43,805 bases of DNA from an uncultured Selenomonadales bacterium (GTDB taxonomy: Bacteria; Bacillota; Negativicutes; Selenomonadales; Selenomonadaceae): positions 1 through 43,805 of the forward strand of contig CAMJRX010000020.1 of the NCBI GenBank assembly GCA_946408355.1, given 5' to 3'. Both the position numbers and the translations under genes were made by a program. A model generated the notes under the pieces. The model did no database searches. It was not told where the DNA came from and worked only from the letters and a program-made list of their open reading frames with translations. Below are positions 25,307 through 33,702 of this stretch, piece by piece (positions within the stretch are counted from its first letter, which is position 1; each line of letters opens with the position of its first letter).

Positions 25307-27796
25307 TTGCAAGTACTTTACAACCTCGCGGCGATACTCGTCGTGATTCTAATTATTCCAGTGTTCATGATTCGTTCAATACGTGAGCGCGGTTTCGTCG
25401 AGCGAATCAAGCAAAGTTTCGGATTTTTCCCGAAGGGCGCACTTGACCCCGTCGCGAAAAAAAATTGCATATGGGTACACGCGGCGTCCGTCGGGGAAAT
25501 CGTAGCGACAAGCCCACTTATTAAAGAATTTCGCCGCGAATTTCCTAAATCGCCAATTTTAGTTTCTGTCGTGACAACTTCGGGCTACGAAATGGCGAAC
25601 CGAATTATCAAGGACGCGGACAGCATAATTTATTTCCCGTTGGATTTGCCATTCGTGTCGGCGTCGGTGTTTAAAAAAATTTCCCCGCGAGTTTTCTTGA
25701 ATGTCGAGACGGAACTTTGGCCAAATTTTTTAAAGGCGGCAAGAGAAAATCACGTGCCAGTTATGATGGTAAACGGGCGCATTTCGGAAAAAAGCGTTAA
25801 GCGTTATAAGTACATGTTTTCAATCTTGCGCGACATGATAAGCACCGTTAAACTTTTTGCTATGGCGTCGCCGGTCGATGCGGGTTATGTTAAACAGCTC
25901 GGCGCACCGGAGGAACTCGTCACTATCACCGGCAACACGAAATTTGACCAGACGTATACAGACGTGACAACCGAACAGCGCGAAAAAATTTTATCGGACA
26001 TGGGCTTGACGGACGCGACGGAAATTTTTTTGGCGGGCAGTACCCATCGAGGCGAGGAAAATTTTGTACTCAAAGCTTTTAAAGCGATTCGCGAAAATCA
26101 CCCAAAGGCGCGGCTCGTCATTGCTCCACGTGAACTTTTAAGAACTCGTGAAGTTGTCGCGTTGTGTAAGGCGGCAGGTTTTACCGTCGGCACGCGAACT
26201 GAATTGCAGAAACGTCCGCCCGCTAACGAAGATATTATTATCCTCGACACAATCGGCGAACTCGGACAAGTTTACAGCGTCGGCAATGTGATTTACGTCG
26301 GCGGCAGTTTAATTTCGCACGGCGGGCATAATATTTTGGAACCGGCAGCGCACGGTAAAGCGATTATCGTCGGGCACCACATGGAAAATTTTAAGGACTT
26401 GCACGCTCTCTTTAAAAATCGCAACGCTTGCATTACAGTTAACGACGCTGATGAACTCGCCGCGCAGGCTAAGAAACTTTTCGACGAACCAGACGAACGC
26501 CGCCGCCTTGAGGAAGAGACGATTAAAATTGTTCATGAAAATCGCGGTGCCTCTCGTAAATCGGCAATTCTTTTGCGGCAAATGCTCACCGAATACGAAG
26601 CTAAAGAAAATGCGCGCCGCCTTCGCACGACGGAAAAAATTGAGAACGTCCAAACATATTTTCTGAAACTGATTCACGACGAGGAAGTTCGCGGAGTATT
26701 TACGCCGCTGATAATTTTTATTTTGTATATTGCCTCGCTGATTTATAAAGGACTTGTAAATTTGCGCTTGCTCGGCTATCAATTAGGTTTTTCTGGCAAG
26801 GAACGCTTAAATTGTTTTGTTATAAGTTTAGGGAATATAACGGTCGGCGGCACGGGCAAAACTCCTACAGCTCAACGGCTGGCTAAAGAAATTCGCGACA
26901 TGGGTTATCGCGTTGTTATTTTAAATCGCGGCTATCGTGCGAAATTTTATGGCGAAGTCGGCATTGTCAGCGACGGTAAAAATTTAAACATGGACGCGAC
27001 GGAAGCGGGCGACGAAGCTTATATGCTCGCTAAACATTTACCGAACGTTCCAGTTTTAATCGGGGCGCGGCGTGCAGTCACCGGACAATACGCTATAGAA
27101 ACTTTTGGCGCGGAAGTTGTGATTCTCGACGACGGCTATCAACATTGGCAAGTTATTCGCGATTTAGATATTTTGTTGATTGACGCGGTGTCGATTTTCG
27201 GCAATGGGCATTTGCTCCCGCGCGGAATTCTTCGTGAATCTTTGTCGCATATTAGCCGCGCAGATGTTTGCTTAATGACTAAAGTTGACCAAGCTCGCGA
27301 AGGCTCCTGTGATTTGATTCGTCAAACTATTCGTAAATATAATTCTGCCGCGCAGATTGTCGAAAGCATTCACGAGCCGCGTTGTTTGATTCCGCTTGCC
27401 GAGTGGTCGATTGATTTGTCGGGCAAAGGAATTTCCGTTAAAAATATTTCAGGACGAAAAGTTATGGCAGTATCGGCTATCGGCAATCCCGCCTCGTTTG
27501 AACGGACGCTTAGGGATTTGGGCGCAGAAATTATTTCAAGTTTGCGCTACCCAGACCACCACGACTATACGATTATGGAAATGGAAGATATTTTGCGGCA
27601 AGCTGATTCATTCGCGGCTGAAATGATTATTGTCACGGAGAAAGACGCCGTTAAAATTCCCAACGAGGTTGCTAAAGAAAATTGGGACATTCCGATTTAC
27701 GTTATCTGCGTCGAAGTCAAATTTCAATCGGGCGAGGAAGAATTTAAAAATTTTTTACGCAATCGCTTAACAAAGAAGGTTGGCAAAAAAAATTAG
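25307..27796 (+). CDS. Fused Kdo transferase (WaaA) and lipid A 4'-kinase (LpxK)
   Basis: The 829-residue protein joins two lipid A enzymes. Residues 1-430 are WaaA/KdtA: an N-terminal membrane anchor, WVHAASVGEIVATSPLIKEF (acceptor-side Glu in the SVGE motif), then a GT-B C-terminal half with YVGGSLISHGGHNILEPAAH. From about residue 460 LpxK follows: a membrane-proximal helix, the Walker A loop in LGNITVGGTGKTPTAQRLA, LNRGYRAKFYG and VILDDGYQHWQVIRDLDILL. The first half adds Kdo to lipid A; the second phosphorylates the 4' position. Start TTG 25307 follows AGAGGAGCG. No frameshift marks the junction, so the fusion looks real. It gives strong evidence for an outer membrane. Confidence 0.92.
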   Translation: MQVLYNLAAILVVILIIPVFMIRSIRERGFVERIKQSFGFFPKGALDPVAKKNCIWVHAASVGEIVATSPLIKEFRREFPKSPILVSVVTTSGYEMANRIIKDADSIIYFPLDLPFVSASVFKKISPRVFLNVETELWPNFLKAARENHVPVMMVNGRISEKSVKRYKYMFSILRDMISTVKLFAMASPVDAGYVKQLGAPEELVTITGNTKFDQTYTDVTTEQREKILSDMGLTDATEIFLAGSTHRGEENFVLKAFKAIRENHPKARLVIAPRELLRTREVVALCKAAGFTVGTRTELQKRPPANEDIIILDTIGELGQVYSVGNVIYVGGSLISHGGHNILEPAAHGKAIIVGHHMENFKDLHALFKNRNACITVNDADELAAQAKKLFDEPDERRRLEEETIKIVHENRGASRKSAILLRQMLTEYEAKENARRLRTTEKIENVQTYFLKLIHDEEVRGVFTPLIIFILYIASLIYKGLVNLRLLGYQLGFSGKERLNCFVISLGNITVGGTGKTPTAQRLAKEIRDMGYRVVILNRGYRAKFYGEVGIVSDGKNLNMDATEAGDEAYMLAKHLPNVPVLIGARRAVTGQYAIETFGAEVVILDDGYQHWQVIRDLDILLIDAVSIFGNGHLLPRGILRESLSHISRADVCLMTKVDQAREGSCDLIRQTIRKYNSAAQIVESIHEPRCLIPLAEWSIDLSGKGISVKNISGRKVMAVSAIGNPASFERTLRDLGAEIISSLRYPDHHDYTIMEMEDILRQADSFAAEMIIVTEKDAVKIPNEVAKENWDIPIYVICVEVKFQSGEEEFKNFLRNRLTKKVGKKN

Positions 27797-27819
27797 ACTC
27801 TCCAAATTTTGGAAGAGCC
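27785..27819 (-). terminator. Terminator after pcrA
   Basis: On the minus strand GGCTCTTCC and GGAGAGTC pair around AAAATTT, followed by TAATTTTTTTT. It overlaps the end of the converging fusion gene. Confidence 0.7.
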
Positions 27820-27838
27820 AATCGGAAATATTTATAAC

Positions 27839-30079
27839 TTAGATTTTGTTAATGGGTGCGACACTTTTCATAAGTTTTTTTATGCCAATTTCGGGATTCG
27901 CGAAAGACACGGTGACGGTTGAATTATCCGTTGCCATGACAGTACCGAATCCCCATTTTTTATGATTAAGTTGATCTCCGACTTGCCACACGACACGCGA
28001 CGAAGATTTTTTCTCGTTGGGTATCATCTGCGCGGGGCGATAAGCCGTCGGTGGTTTATATGTAGATTTTGGCGGCGAAGAATTTTTTTTAGCAGATCGC
28101 AAAGCACTGCCAGCAAAACAGCTTGGAGGGATTTCCTCGACAAATCGCGAAATTTCTTGCGGTCTCATTTTTCCGAAAAACATTCGCTCTGCCGCCGCCG
28201 TGATATAAAGTTTTTTCTTAGCGCGAGTTAAGGCAACATAACAAGCGCGTCGCTCCTCCTCAAGCTCGGTGTCGTCGTCTCTGTCTAAGGCGTTCGCGTG
28301 CGGGAAAAGTTTTTCTTCCATGCCCACGACGAACACCACAGGGAATTCTAAGCCCTTCGCCGCGTGAACTGTCATAAGCTTGACGCGGGAGTCTTTTTCG
28401 TCCACTGCGTCGAGGTCGGTTATTAAAGCGACGTGATTTAAAAAGTCTTCAAGCGAGGCATTCGGATTTAATTCAACAAACTCTTTCGCGCTGTCGACAA
28501 ACGCCCCCAAATTTTCTTCGCGTGAAATATTTTCCTTCTTGCCGACTTCGGTGGTCTCGTGCAACATTTTTGTATAACCGGATTCGTCAAGCACAGTTGT
28601 TATCAGCTGGTCAATCGAAAGATTATTCGCCGATTCCGTAAAACTCATCATCATTGCCGCAAAATTTTTGACACCTGCGCGGAACCGTGTATTAAGCCCT
28701 TCCACTTGCCCTAAAAGTTTTTGGTCGGCAACGACTTCAAAGATTGAAAGCCCGTGACTTTCCGCAAATTCCATAATTCTAGCGACATTAGTTGAGCCGA
28801 TTCCGCGTGTTGGCACATTGATTATCCGTCTAAGGTGGAGGTCGTCGCGAGGATTGGCGATAACATGCAAATAGGCGACAATGTCTTTTATTTCCTTACG
28901 GTCATAAAATTTCAGCCCGCCGATTATGAGATACGGAATTTCTTCCTGCATAAATTTTTCCTCGAACATGCGCGATTGGGCATTCGTGCGATAGAGCAAT
29001 GCAATTTCGTTGTAAAGAAAATTTTCGCGCTCAACCAGCCGCCTAATTTCACTGGCAACAATCGCCGCCTCTTGTCTGTCATCCTTGCAATGCAGGAATT
29101 TTATTTTTTCGCCGCTCTCGTTTTCTGTCCAAAGTTCTTTAGGCTTGCGGTCAATATTGTTTTCGATAACGGCATTGGCGGCTTGCAAAATAGTTTTCGT
29201 CGAACGATAATTTTGCTCCAAAAAAACGACATGCGCCTTTGGATAATCTCGCTCAAAATTTAAAATGTTGCGCATATCCGCGCCGCGCCACCCGTAAATT
29301 GATTGGTCAGCGTCGCCGACTACGCACAAATTTTTATACTTAGCGGCAAGCAAATTCGTCAACACATATTGCGCAACGTTCGTATCTTGATATTCGTCAA
29401 TTGAAATGTATTGGAACCGCTCTTGATACCTCGCCAACACGTCGGGATAATCTTTAAAAATTTTCACAGTGGCAAAAATCAAGTCGTCAAAGTCCAACGC
29501 ATTATTTTTCCGCAATTTTTTTTGATACAGCTTGTAAACTTCGTAAACGCCGTTGCGATAAAAAGGCGGATAATCGGCAAGAACTTTTAAGCATTTTTCC
29601 GGCTCAATCAAATTGTTCTTAAGGTCGGAGATTTTTAAGTGGATATTGGAGAAAATATTTTCGCCCAAATCCATTTCGGCGGCGCATTGCTTAACAAGAT
29701 TTCTGCTGTCACTCGCGTTGAATATGGCGAAATTTTTATTAAACTGCCCCGTGGTTTCAATTTCCCGCCGCAAAAGTCGAGCGCAAAAAGAATGAAACGT
29801 ACTCAAAATCACGCCCCGTGCAGATTCGCCGATTAATTTTTCTGCGCGGGATTTCATTTCATTAGCCGCTTTATTCGTAAAAGTTATTGCCAAAATGTTG
29901 AAGGGCGAAATTCCCTGCGCGATTAAGTTTGCAATGCGGCAAGTTAAAACTCGCGTTTTGCCGGAGCCAGCCCCCGCCATTATCAAAAGTGGTCCGTCGA
30001 GGCATTCTACTGCCTCTTTTTGTTTAGGATTTAAATCTTTGAAAATTTCTTTCGTATTAAAAAAAAGTTGCTCATTCAA
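27839..30079 (-). CDS. pcrA: ATP-dependent DNA helicase PcrA/UvrD
   Basis: The 746-residue superfamily 1A helicase has the Q motif LNPKQKEAVE, motif I AGAGSGKTRVL (about 35-45), motif II DEYQDTNVAQ, motif III GDADQSIYGWRGAD, motif IV QNYRSTKTIL, motif V VKLMTVHAAKGLEFPVVF and motif VI EERRACYVALTRAKK. The C-terminus (WQVGDQLNHKKWGFGTVM) is the Tudor-like domain typical of PcrA. It acts in repair, replication restart and transcription-coupled repair. ATG 30079 follows GGGGGAT. Confidence 0.95.
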   Translation of the reverse strand: MNEQLFFNTKEIFKDLNPKQKEAVECLDGPLLIMAGAGSGKTRVLTCRIANLIAQGISPFNILAITFTNKAANEMKSRAEKLIGESARGVILSTFHSFCARLLRREIETTGQFNKNFAIFNASDSRNLVKQCAAEMDLGENIFSNIHLKISDLKNNLIEPEKCLKVLADYPPFYRNGVYEVYKLYQKKLRKNNALDFDDLIFATVKIFKDYPDVLARYQERFQYISIDEYQDTNVAQYVLTNLLAAKYKNLCVVGDADQSIYGWRGADMRNILNFERDYPKAHVVFLEQNYRSTKTILQAANAVIENNIDRKPKELWTENESGEKIKFLHCKDDRQEAAIVASEIRRLVERENFLYNEIALLYRTNAQSRMFEEKFMQEEIPYLIIGGLKFYDRKEIKDIVAYLHVIANPRDDLHLRRIINVPTRGIGSTNVARIMEFAESHGLSIFEVVADQKLLGQVEGLNTRFRAGVKNFAAMMMSFTESANNLSIDQLITTVLDESGYTKMLHETTEVGKKENISREENLGAFVDSAKEFVELNPNASLEDFLNHVALITDLDAVDEKDSRVKLMTVHAAKGLEFPVVFVVGMEEKLFPHANALDRDDDTELEEERRACYVALTRAKKKLYITAAAERMFFGKMRPQEISRFVEEIPPSCFAGSALRSAKKNSSPPKSTYKPPTAYRPAQMIPNEKKSSSRVVWQVGDQLNHKKWGFGTVMATDNSTVTVSFANPEIGIKKLMKSVAPINKI

Positions 30080-30093
30080 AAGAGCATCCCCCT

Positions 30094-30127
30094 TGTTAGT
30101 GATTGGTGGTCAGTTGTTAGTAGTTAG
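30094..30127. repeat. TTAGTGATTGGTGG-type degenerate repeat
   Basis: A run of G/T/A-only short units (TTAGTGATTGGTGG, GTTGTTAGTAGTTAG) between pcrA and the ABC transporter. It resembles the inverted tracts at 38269-38331. Confidence 0.5.
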
Positions 30128-30129
30128 AT

Positions 30130-31854
30130 TTACGCGGCGGCATTGGTCGAAAGATTGTAGTAAACGCCGCGTTGTTCCATTAAATTTTCGTGCGTGCCTT
30201 CCTCTGTTATGTTGCCGTGTTCTAAAACTAAAATTCTATTAGAGTTGCGAATCGTAGCCAATCTATGAGCAACAGTTATCGTCGTGCGATTTTCTGAAAG
30301 TTTCTGCATGGCCCGCTGAATTTGGCGTTCCGTCTCGTTATCAAGTGCGCTGGTCGCCTCGTCGAGAATTAAAATTTTCGGATTGCGTAAAAACATTCGG
30401 GCGATTGCAAGGCGTTGTTTCTGCCCGCCGCTAAGTTTGACGCCGCGTTCACCGATAAAAGTATCATAGCCGTTCGGAAGCTCGCTAATAAACTCGTGAG
30501 CCTCTGCAAGCCGCGCCGCCTCAAAAATTTCCTCGTCGGTTGCGTCTTCGCGTCCATAAGCAATATTGTCCTTGACGCTCGCCGAAAACAGAAATGTATC
30601 CTGTTGAATCATGCCAATTTCTTTGCGCAAACTTTCAGTCTTAACGGTTTTAATGTCGCGCCCGTTGATAGAAATTGTCCCGCCGTTGAGGTCGTACATG
30701 CCCAAAAGCAATTCGCACAAAGTAGTTTTGCCGCCGCCCGTCATGCCGACAATCCCTACGTGTTCGCCCGCCGCTATGCTAAGATTAAAATCGTTAAAAA
30801 TCGGCGCGTTATTCTCGTAGCCAAAGTTCACGTGGGAAAATTCAATTTCCGACGCAGTTTCAAGTTTAGCGACACGCTCGGCAGAAAGTTCGCTACTTTC
30901 GGGCAAGTTCATCAGCTCGTGATAACGTTCAACGCCCGCCATGCCCCGTTGATAAACTTCCGTCAACATCATAAGCTGAAAAACCGGTCGCATGCAAAGC
31001 ATCATATACAGCAGGAACGCAACCAAGTCGCTGATTTTCATTAAGCCGAAACTTATCAACGCGCCGCCCAAAATGATTATCGTTAAGTTCATGACGTTAG
31101 AAAAAAAGTCTACACCGCCGTGAAGTTTACCGACCGTGCGAAAAGAATTTTCCTGTACCGACAAAAGATTTTCACCTGCGCGGAGCATTTTATTAAGTTC
31201 CTTATCCTCGTTGCTGAAAATTTTCACGAGGCGAATACCCTGCAAGCTTTCGGAAATTTGCCCGCTCAAGTTGCCGGTATTTTCTCGCGCCTGCATGAAC
31301 ATTTTTTTCATATCGCCGTTGAGCTTGATTGTCGATAAAGTTTTAAAAATCAGCAGAGCCGTTACGACGATTGCCAGTTGCCAATTCAGATAAAACAGCA
31401 ACGCAACCGAGCCGAGCATTGTAATTGAGCAAGTTACAAACAGATGAGGGATTGCGAACATGAGGTTGCCGACTTCCGCAATGTCATTGACGAGCCGCGA
31501 TAAAAGTTGTCCACTTTGCGCGTTGTCGTAGAAGGAATAGCCCATGCGCAGTAAGTGCCGGAAAAGTTTTTCGCGCATTGTGAATTCAATCTTTGCGCCC
31601 ATGCCGCGCCCGACAACTTCAATCTTGTAATTCAAGAAATAATTCGCCGCGTAAATCGTGAGGAGTGCACCCGCCGTCAAAATCATTTCCGTAGAAATGC
31701 CGTGCGGTAAAAGTTCGTCCATGACGTGGCGAATCAGCATAGGCGACAAAAGTCCGAGCCCCGCGCCGATAAGCGACCCAATTACCACGAACGAAAACGC
31801 TTTCTTGTGCGCCGAATAACTTTCCGCAAAAAATTTCAGCCTGTCCTTGACCAT
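30130..31854 (-). CDS. MsbA-like ABC exporter (fused membrane and ATPase domains)
   Basis: The 574-residue half-transporter has a six-helix type I exporter domain (residues 1-320) and an ATPase domain with Walker A VGMTGGGKTTL, Q-loop IGMIQQDTFLFSA, signature LSGGQKQRLAIARM, Walker B ILILDEATSALD and switch His in ITVAHRLATI. It functions as a homodimer. Position near the lipid A fusion suggests a lipid substrate, but the gene follows marR by 27 bases, so a MarR-controlled drug or lipid exporter is equally possible. ATG 31854 follows GGGAGGG. Confidence 0.88.
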   Translation of the reverse strand: MVKDRLKFFAESYSAHKKAFSFVVIGSLIGAGLGLLSPMLIRHVMDELLPHGISTEMILTAGALLTIYAANYFLNYKIEVVGRGMGAKIEFTMREKLFRHLLRMGYSFYDNAQSGQLLSRLVNDIAEVGNLMFAIPHLFVTCSITMLGSVALLFYLNWQLAIVVTALLIFKTLSTIKLNGDMKKMFMQARENTGNLSGQISESLQGIRLVKIFSNEDKELNKMLRAGENLLSVQENSFRTVGKLHGGVDFFSNVMNLTIIILGGALISFGLMKISDLVAFLLYMMLCMRPVFQLMMLTEVYQRGMAGVERYHELMNLPESSELSAERVAKLETASEIEFSHVNFGYENNAPIFNDFNLSIAAGEHVGIVGMTGGGKTTLCELLLGMYDLNGGTISINGRDIKTVKTESLRKEIGMIQQDTFLFSASVKDNIAYGREDATDEEIFEAARLAEAHEFISELPNGYDTFIGERGVKLSGGQKQRLAIARMFLRNPKILILDEATSALDNETERQIQRAMQKLSENRTTITVAHRLATIRNSNRILVLEHGNITEEGTHENLMEQRGVYYNLSTNAAA

Positions 31855-31881
31855 TGCGAATCCCTCCCTGTTAACAAATAC

Positions 31882-32334
31882 TCAATAAAAATCGTCCTCG
31901 TTTTCCCGCTCAATTAATTCAGTAAGTTGCGCCGAAATTTTTTCCAGCGACTTCTTAAAGGCTCTCTTTTCTTCAAAGCTAAAATCAGCAAAAATTTCGT
32001 CGTAATCGGGCTTTTGCACTTGAAATCTTTCGCCTTTATCCGTAAGCTCCACAATAAGTGCCCGCTTATCGGTCGTCGAACGGTGCCGCGTGATGTAGCC
32101 GTTGCTCTCCAACTTCTGCAGAAGCTCGCCCAACGACTGCGGACGAATATCCAAAATAAAGCCGAGTTCTTTTTGGCTAATGCTATTCATGCGCCGCAAT
32201 GCCGTCAAAATTCTTCCTTGCCCCTGTCGAGGATCCAGCCCGCCGAATTTTTTTCCATACCAGATCATGTTGTAGCAACGCAAAAGATGATGCGTCTCAA
32301 GTAAAGCGTTCGTCAAATTATCTTTGCGATCCAT
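31882..32334 (-). CDS. MarR-family transcriptional regulator
   Basis: The 150-residue winged-helix protein has ILTALRRMNSISQKELGFIL, the recognition region RPQSLGELLQKLESNGYITR and the wing RHRSTTDKRALIVELTDKG, typical of MarR. It is the first gene of an operon with the ABC exporter and probably represses it until a ligand binds. ATG 32334 follows AAGGAGG. The palindrome-like TAGGGTACCTTA at 32357-32368 just downstream of its -10 is the likely operator. The same promoter and operator recur upstream of the acetyltransferase. Confidence 0.88.
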   Translation of the reverse strand: MDRKDNLTNALLETHHLLRCYNMIWYGKKFGGLDPRQGQGRILTALRRMNSISQKELGFILDIRPQSLGELLQKLESNGYITRHRSTTDKRALIVELTDKGERFQVQKPDYDEIFADFSFEEKRAFKKSLEKISAQLTELIERENEDDFY

Positions 32335-32443
32335 ATTTAAAGCCTCCTTGATAATCTAGGGTACCTTACGAATTAATTGTATGATACACCGTCCCCTAAA
32401 TTTAATCAATATAAACTCAAAACTTTTAACAAAATTTTAAGTT
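32315..32443. repeat. marR promoter/5'-end duplication, copy 1 (functional marR)
   Basis: About 129 bases covering the first marR codons, ribosome-binding site, operator, promoter and sequence behind the promoter. They match 33503-33626 in the same orientation at about four bases in five, including the run TAAACTCAAAACTTTTAACA. Confidence 0.85.
32357..32409 (-). promoter_or_regulatory. marR promoter with a candidate operator
   Basis: On the minus strand TTGATT (32404-32409) and TATCAT (32381-32386) are spaced by 17. The near-palindrome TAAGGTACCCTA (32357-32368) lies around the start site, where MarR binding would block transcription. Confidence 0.55.
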
Positions 32444-32475
32444 ATTTGCCTTGTAATGATTTCTGTTGTGAAGTT

Positions 32476-32807
32476 TTAAAAAATATCGTCATCAAGCGCG
32501 GAAATAATTTTAACGTTTGTGTTCCAAAGATAATCCAAAGCTTCAAGCGTCGTCATTTCGCGTGTTGTTATAAAGTGCGTACCTTTTCTGAGCGCGGCAG
32601 GAGAGAATAATTTTTCGTGTTTGAATATAAAAATGTTGCTGTCAAAATCAACTGCTTTAACGAGAGAATTTATATTTTCCTCTGTTGCGTCGTTGCCGAG
32701 CCAAATGACGAGCGAAACGTCTTTCAAATCCGTCTGACGAAAATTCTTAACGACATTAGGCCACAGAGGATTCGTAGCGATAAAATCCGGAATAAAATGA
32801 TAAAAAT
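32476..32807 (-). CDS. Out-of-frame C-terminal domain of the acetyltransferase
   Basis: Immediately after the 12-G tract, a frame shifted by one relative to the acetyltransferase reads [20 protein letters not shown] ... [20 protein letters not shown] ... [15 protein letters not shown] and ends LDDDIF. This is protein-like, whereas the current frame gives a low-complexity tail ([14 protein letters not shown]). A tract of 13 or 10 G would fuse it to the acetyltransferase. At present it might still be made by reinitiation at TTG 32727, which overlaps the stop (TTGA). No family is recognised. Confidence 0.6.
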
Positions 32808-33488
32808 CCCCCCCCCCCCGGTATACCTCTCAAGTTGACGACTGAAAGTATCTTCCGGAAAAAATTCAAGTTCGGGCGAATAATTAATTTCCAAAAATTT
32901 TTCAAAATCGTTCATGAGAGGGAAATTGTCGGCAATTTTTTCCAAGTCCCAATTCCACCACTTAACAGCGAGCATTTTTCTAATCGTCTCTTCGTCAAAA
33001 CGATACTTGATAACTCGTGCAGGATTGCCAACAGCGATTGCATAAGGAGGAATGTCCTTTGCTACGACAGAATTTGTACCTACAACCGCGCCATTGCCAA
33101 TCTTGACGCCGCCCATAATCGTTACACCCATCCCAATCCACACGTCGTGCCCGATGATAATTTGACGCGGATTATGTCGAACATTTGGAAGAGGACTAAG
33201 GTTGGGGCGAACTTTATCGAACATTTCTTTGACAACGCCACCTATATCAAGCGGAGAGGTCGAAACAACATTTTTGAGGGGATGATTACCACCTATGAGA
33301 AAAGTAATTCCGCCCGCAAGCGAGCAAAAACGTCCGAACAAAACGTTTGCTTTTGGTTCATGGAAAAATGTAATGTTGCCTCCTCCGTAAGAACCTCTGC
33401 CAGACGTTACAACATTTTCTTCCTTACCAGCAACAGGCTGAAAAAGTTTCTCGTCATTCGGCGAACGTTTAATGTTAAAAGCAGCCAT
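32724..33488 (-). CDS. CatB-related O-acetyltransferase, currently in the short frame
   Basis: The protein is a left-handed beta-helix acetyltransferase of the CatB/xenobiotic type: [20 protein letters not shown] (about 52-71), [20 protein letters not shown] (His is catalytic in the family), [20 protein letters not shown] and [17 protein letters not shown]. Such enzymes acetylate sugars or antibiotics using acetyl-CoA. About residue 224 the tract of four GGG codons is reached; the present frame then ends 27 residues later. ATG 33488 follows TAGGAGG. It sits under a duplicate of the marR promoter and operator. The substrate is unknown. Confidence 0.85.
   Translation of the reverse strand: MAAFNIKRSPNDEKLFQPVAGKEENVVTSGRGSYGGGNITFFHEPKANVLFGRFCSLAGGITFLIGGNHPLKNVVSTSPLDIGGVVKEMFDKVRPNLSPLPNVRHNPRQIIIGHDVWIGMGVTIMGGVKIGNGAVVGTNSVVAKDIPPYAIAVGNPARVIKYRFDEETIRKMLAVKWWNWDLEKIADNFPLMNDFEKFLEINYSPELEFFPEDTFSRQLERYTGGGGIFIILFRILSLRILCGLMSLRIFVRRI
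32808..32819. repeat. Homopolymeric G tract (12 G on the coding strand)
   Basis: Twelve uninterrupted C on the plus strand, inside the acetyltransferase gene, at the exact point where the coding-like frame changes. Tracts of this length slip readily during replication. Confidence 0.95.
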
Positions 33489-33502
33489 AAGTATTCCTCC
33501 TA

Positions 33503-33626
33503 AAATTATCTTTGCGATTCATATTTAAAGTCTCCTTGATAATAGGGTACCTTATAAATTATATATTACACTACCCCCTAAAGTTAGTCAACATAAACTC
33601 AAAACTTTTAACAGAAATCTAAGATT
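33503..33626. repeat. marR promoter/5'-end duplication, copy 2 (drives the acetyltransferase)
   Basis: Diverged copy of 32315-32443. It keeps the first marR codons (ATG AAT CGC AAA GAT AAT, MNRKDN), which then run into the acetyltransferase ribosome-binding site. Confidence 0.85.
33543..33591 (-). promoter_or_regulatory. Promoter and operator copy upstream of the acetyltransferase
   Basis: TTGACT (33586-33591) and TAATAT (33563-33568) are spaced by 17, and TAAGGTACCCTA (33543-33554) is identical to the marR operator candidate. The acetyltransferase is therefore probably controlled by the same MarR protein. Confidence 0.55.
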
Positions 33627-33638
33627 ATTAACGAAAAC

Positions 33639-33671
33639 AGCCTCCGAAGCTCTGCAAAACTTTGAAGGCTG
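33639..33671 (-). terminator. Terminator after serS
   Basis: On the minus strand AGCCTTCAAAG and the AGGCT-ending arm pair imperfectly, followed by GTTTTCGTT. It separates serS from the acetyltransferase promoter. Confidence 0.55.
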
Positions 33672-33702
33672 AAATATTCTATATTTATTACTGTCAATGA
33701 TT

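Noticed and set aside
30415-31044. 209-codon plus-strand frame inside the ABC exporter gene
   Set aside because: It is antisense to conserved ABC motifs and has no ribosome-binding site; a shadow frame.
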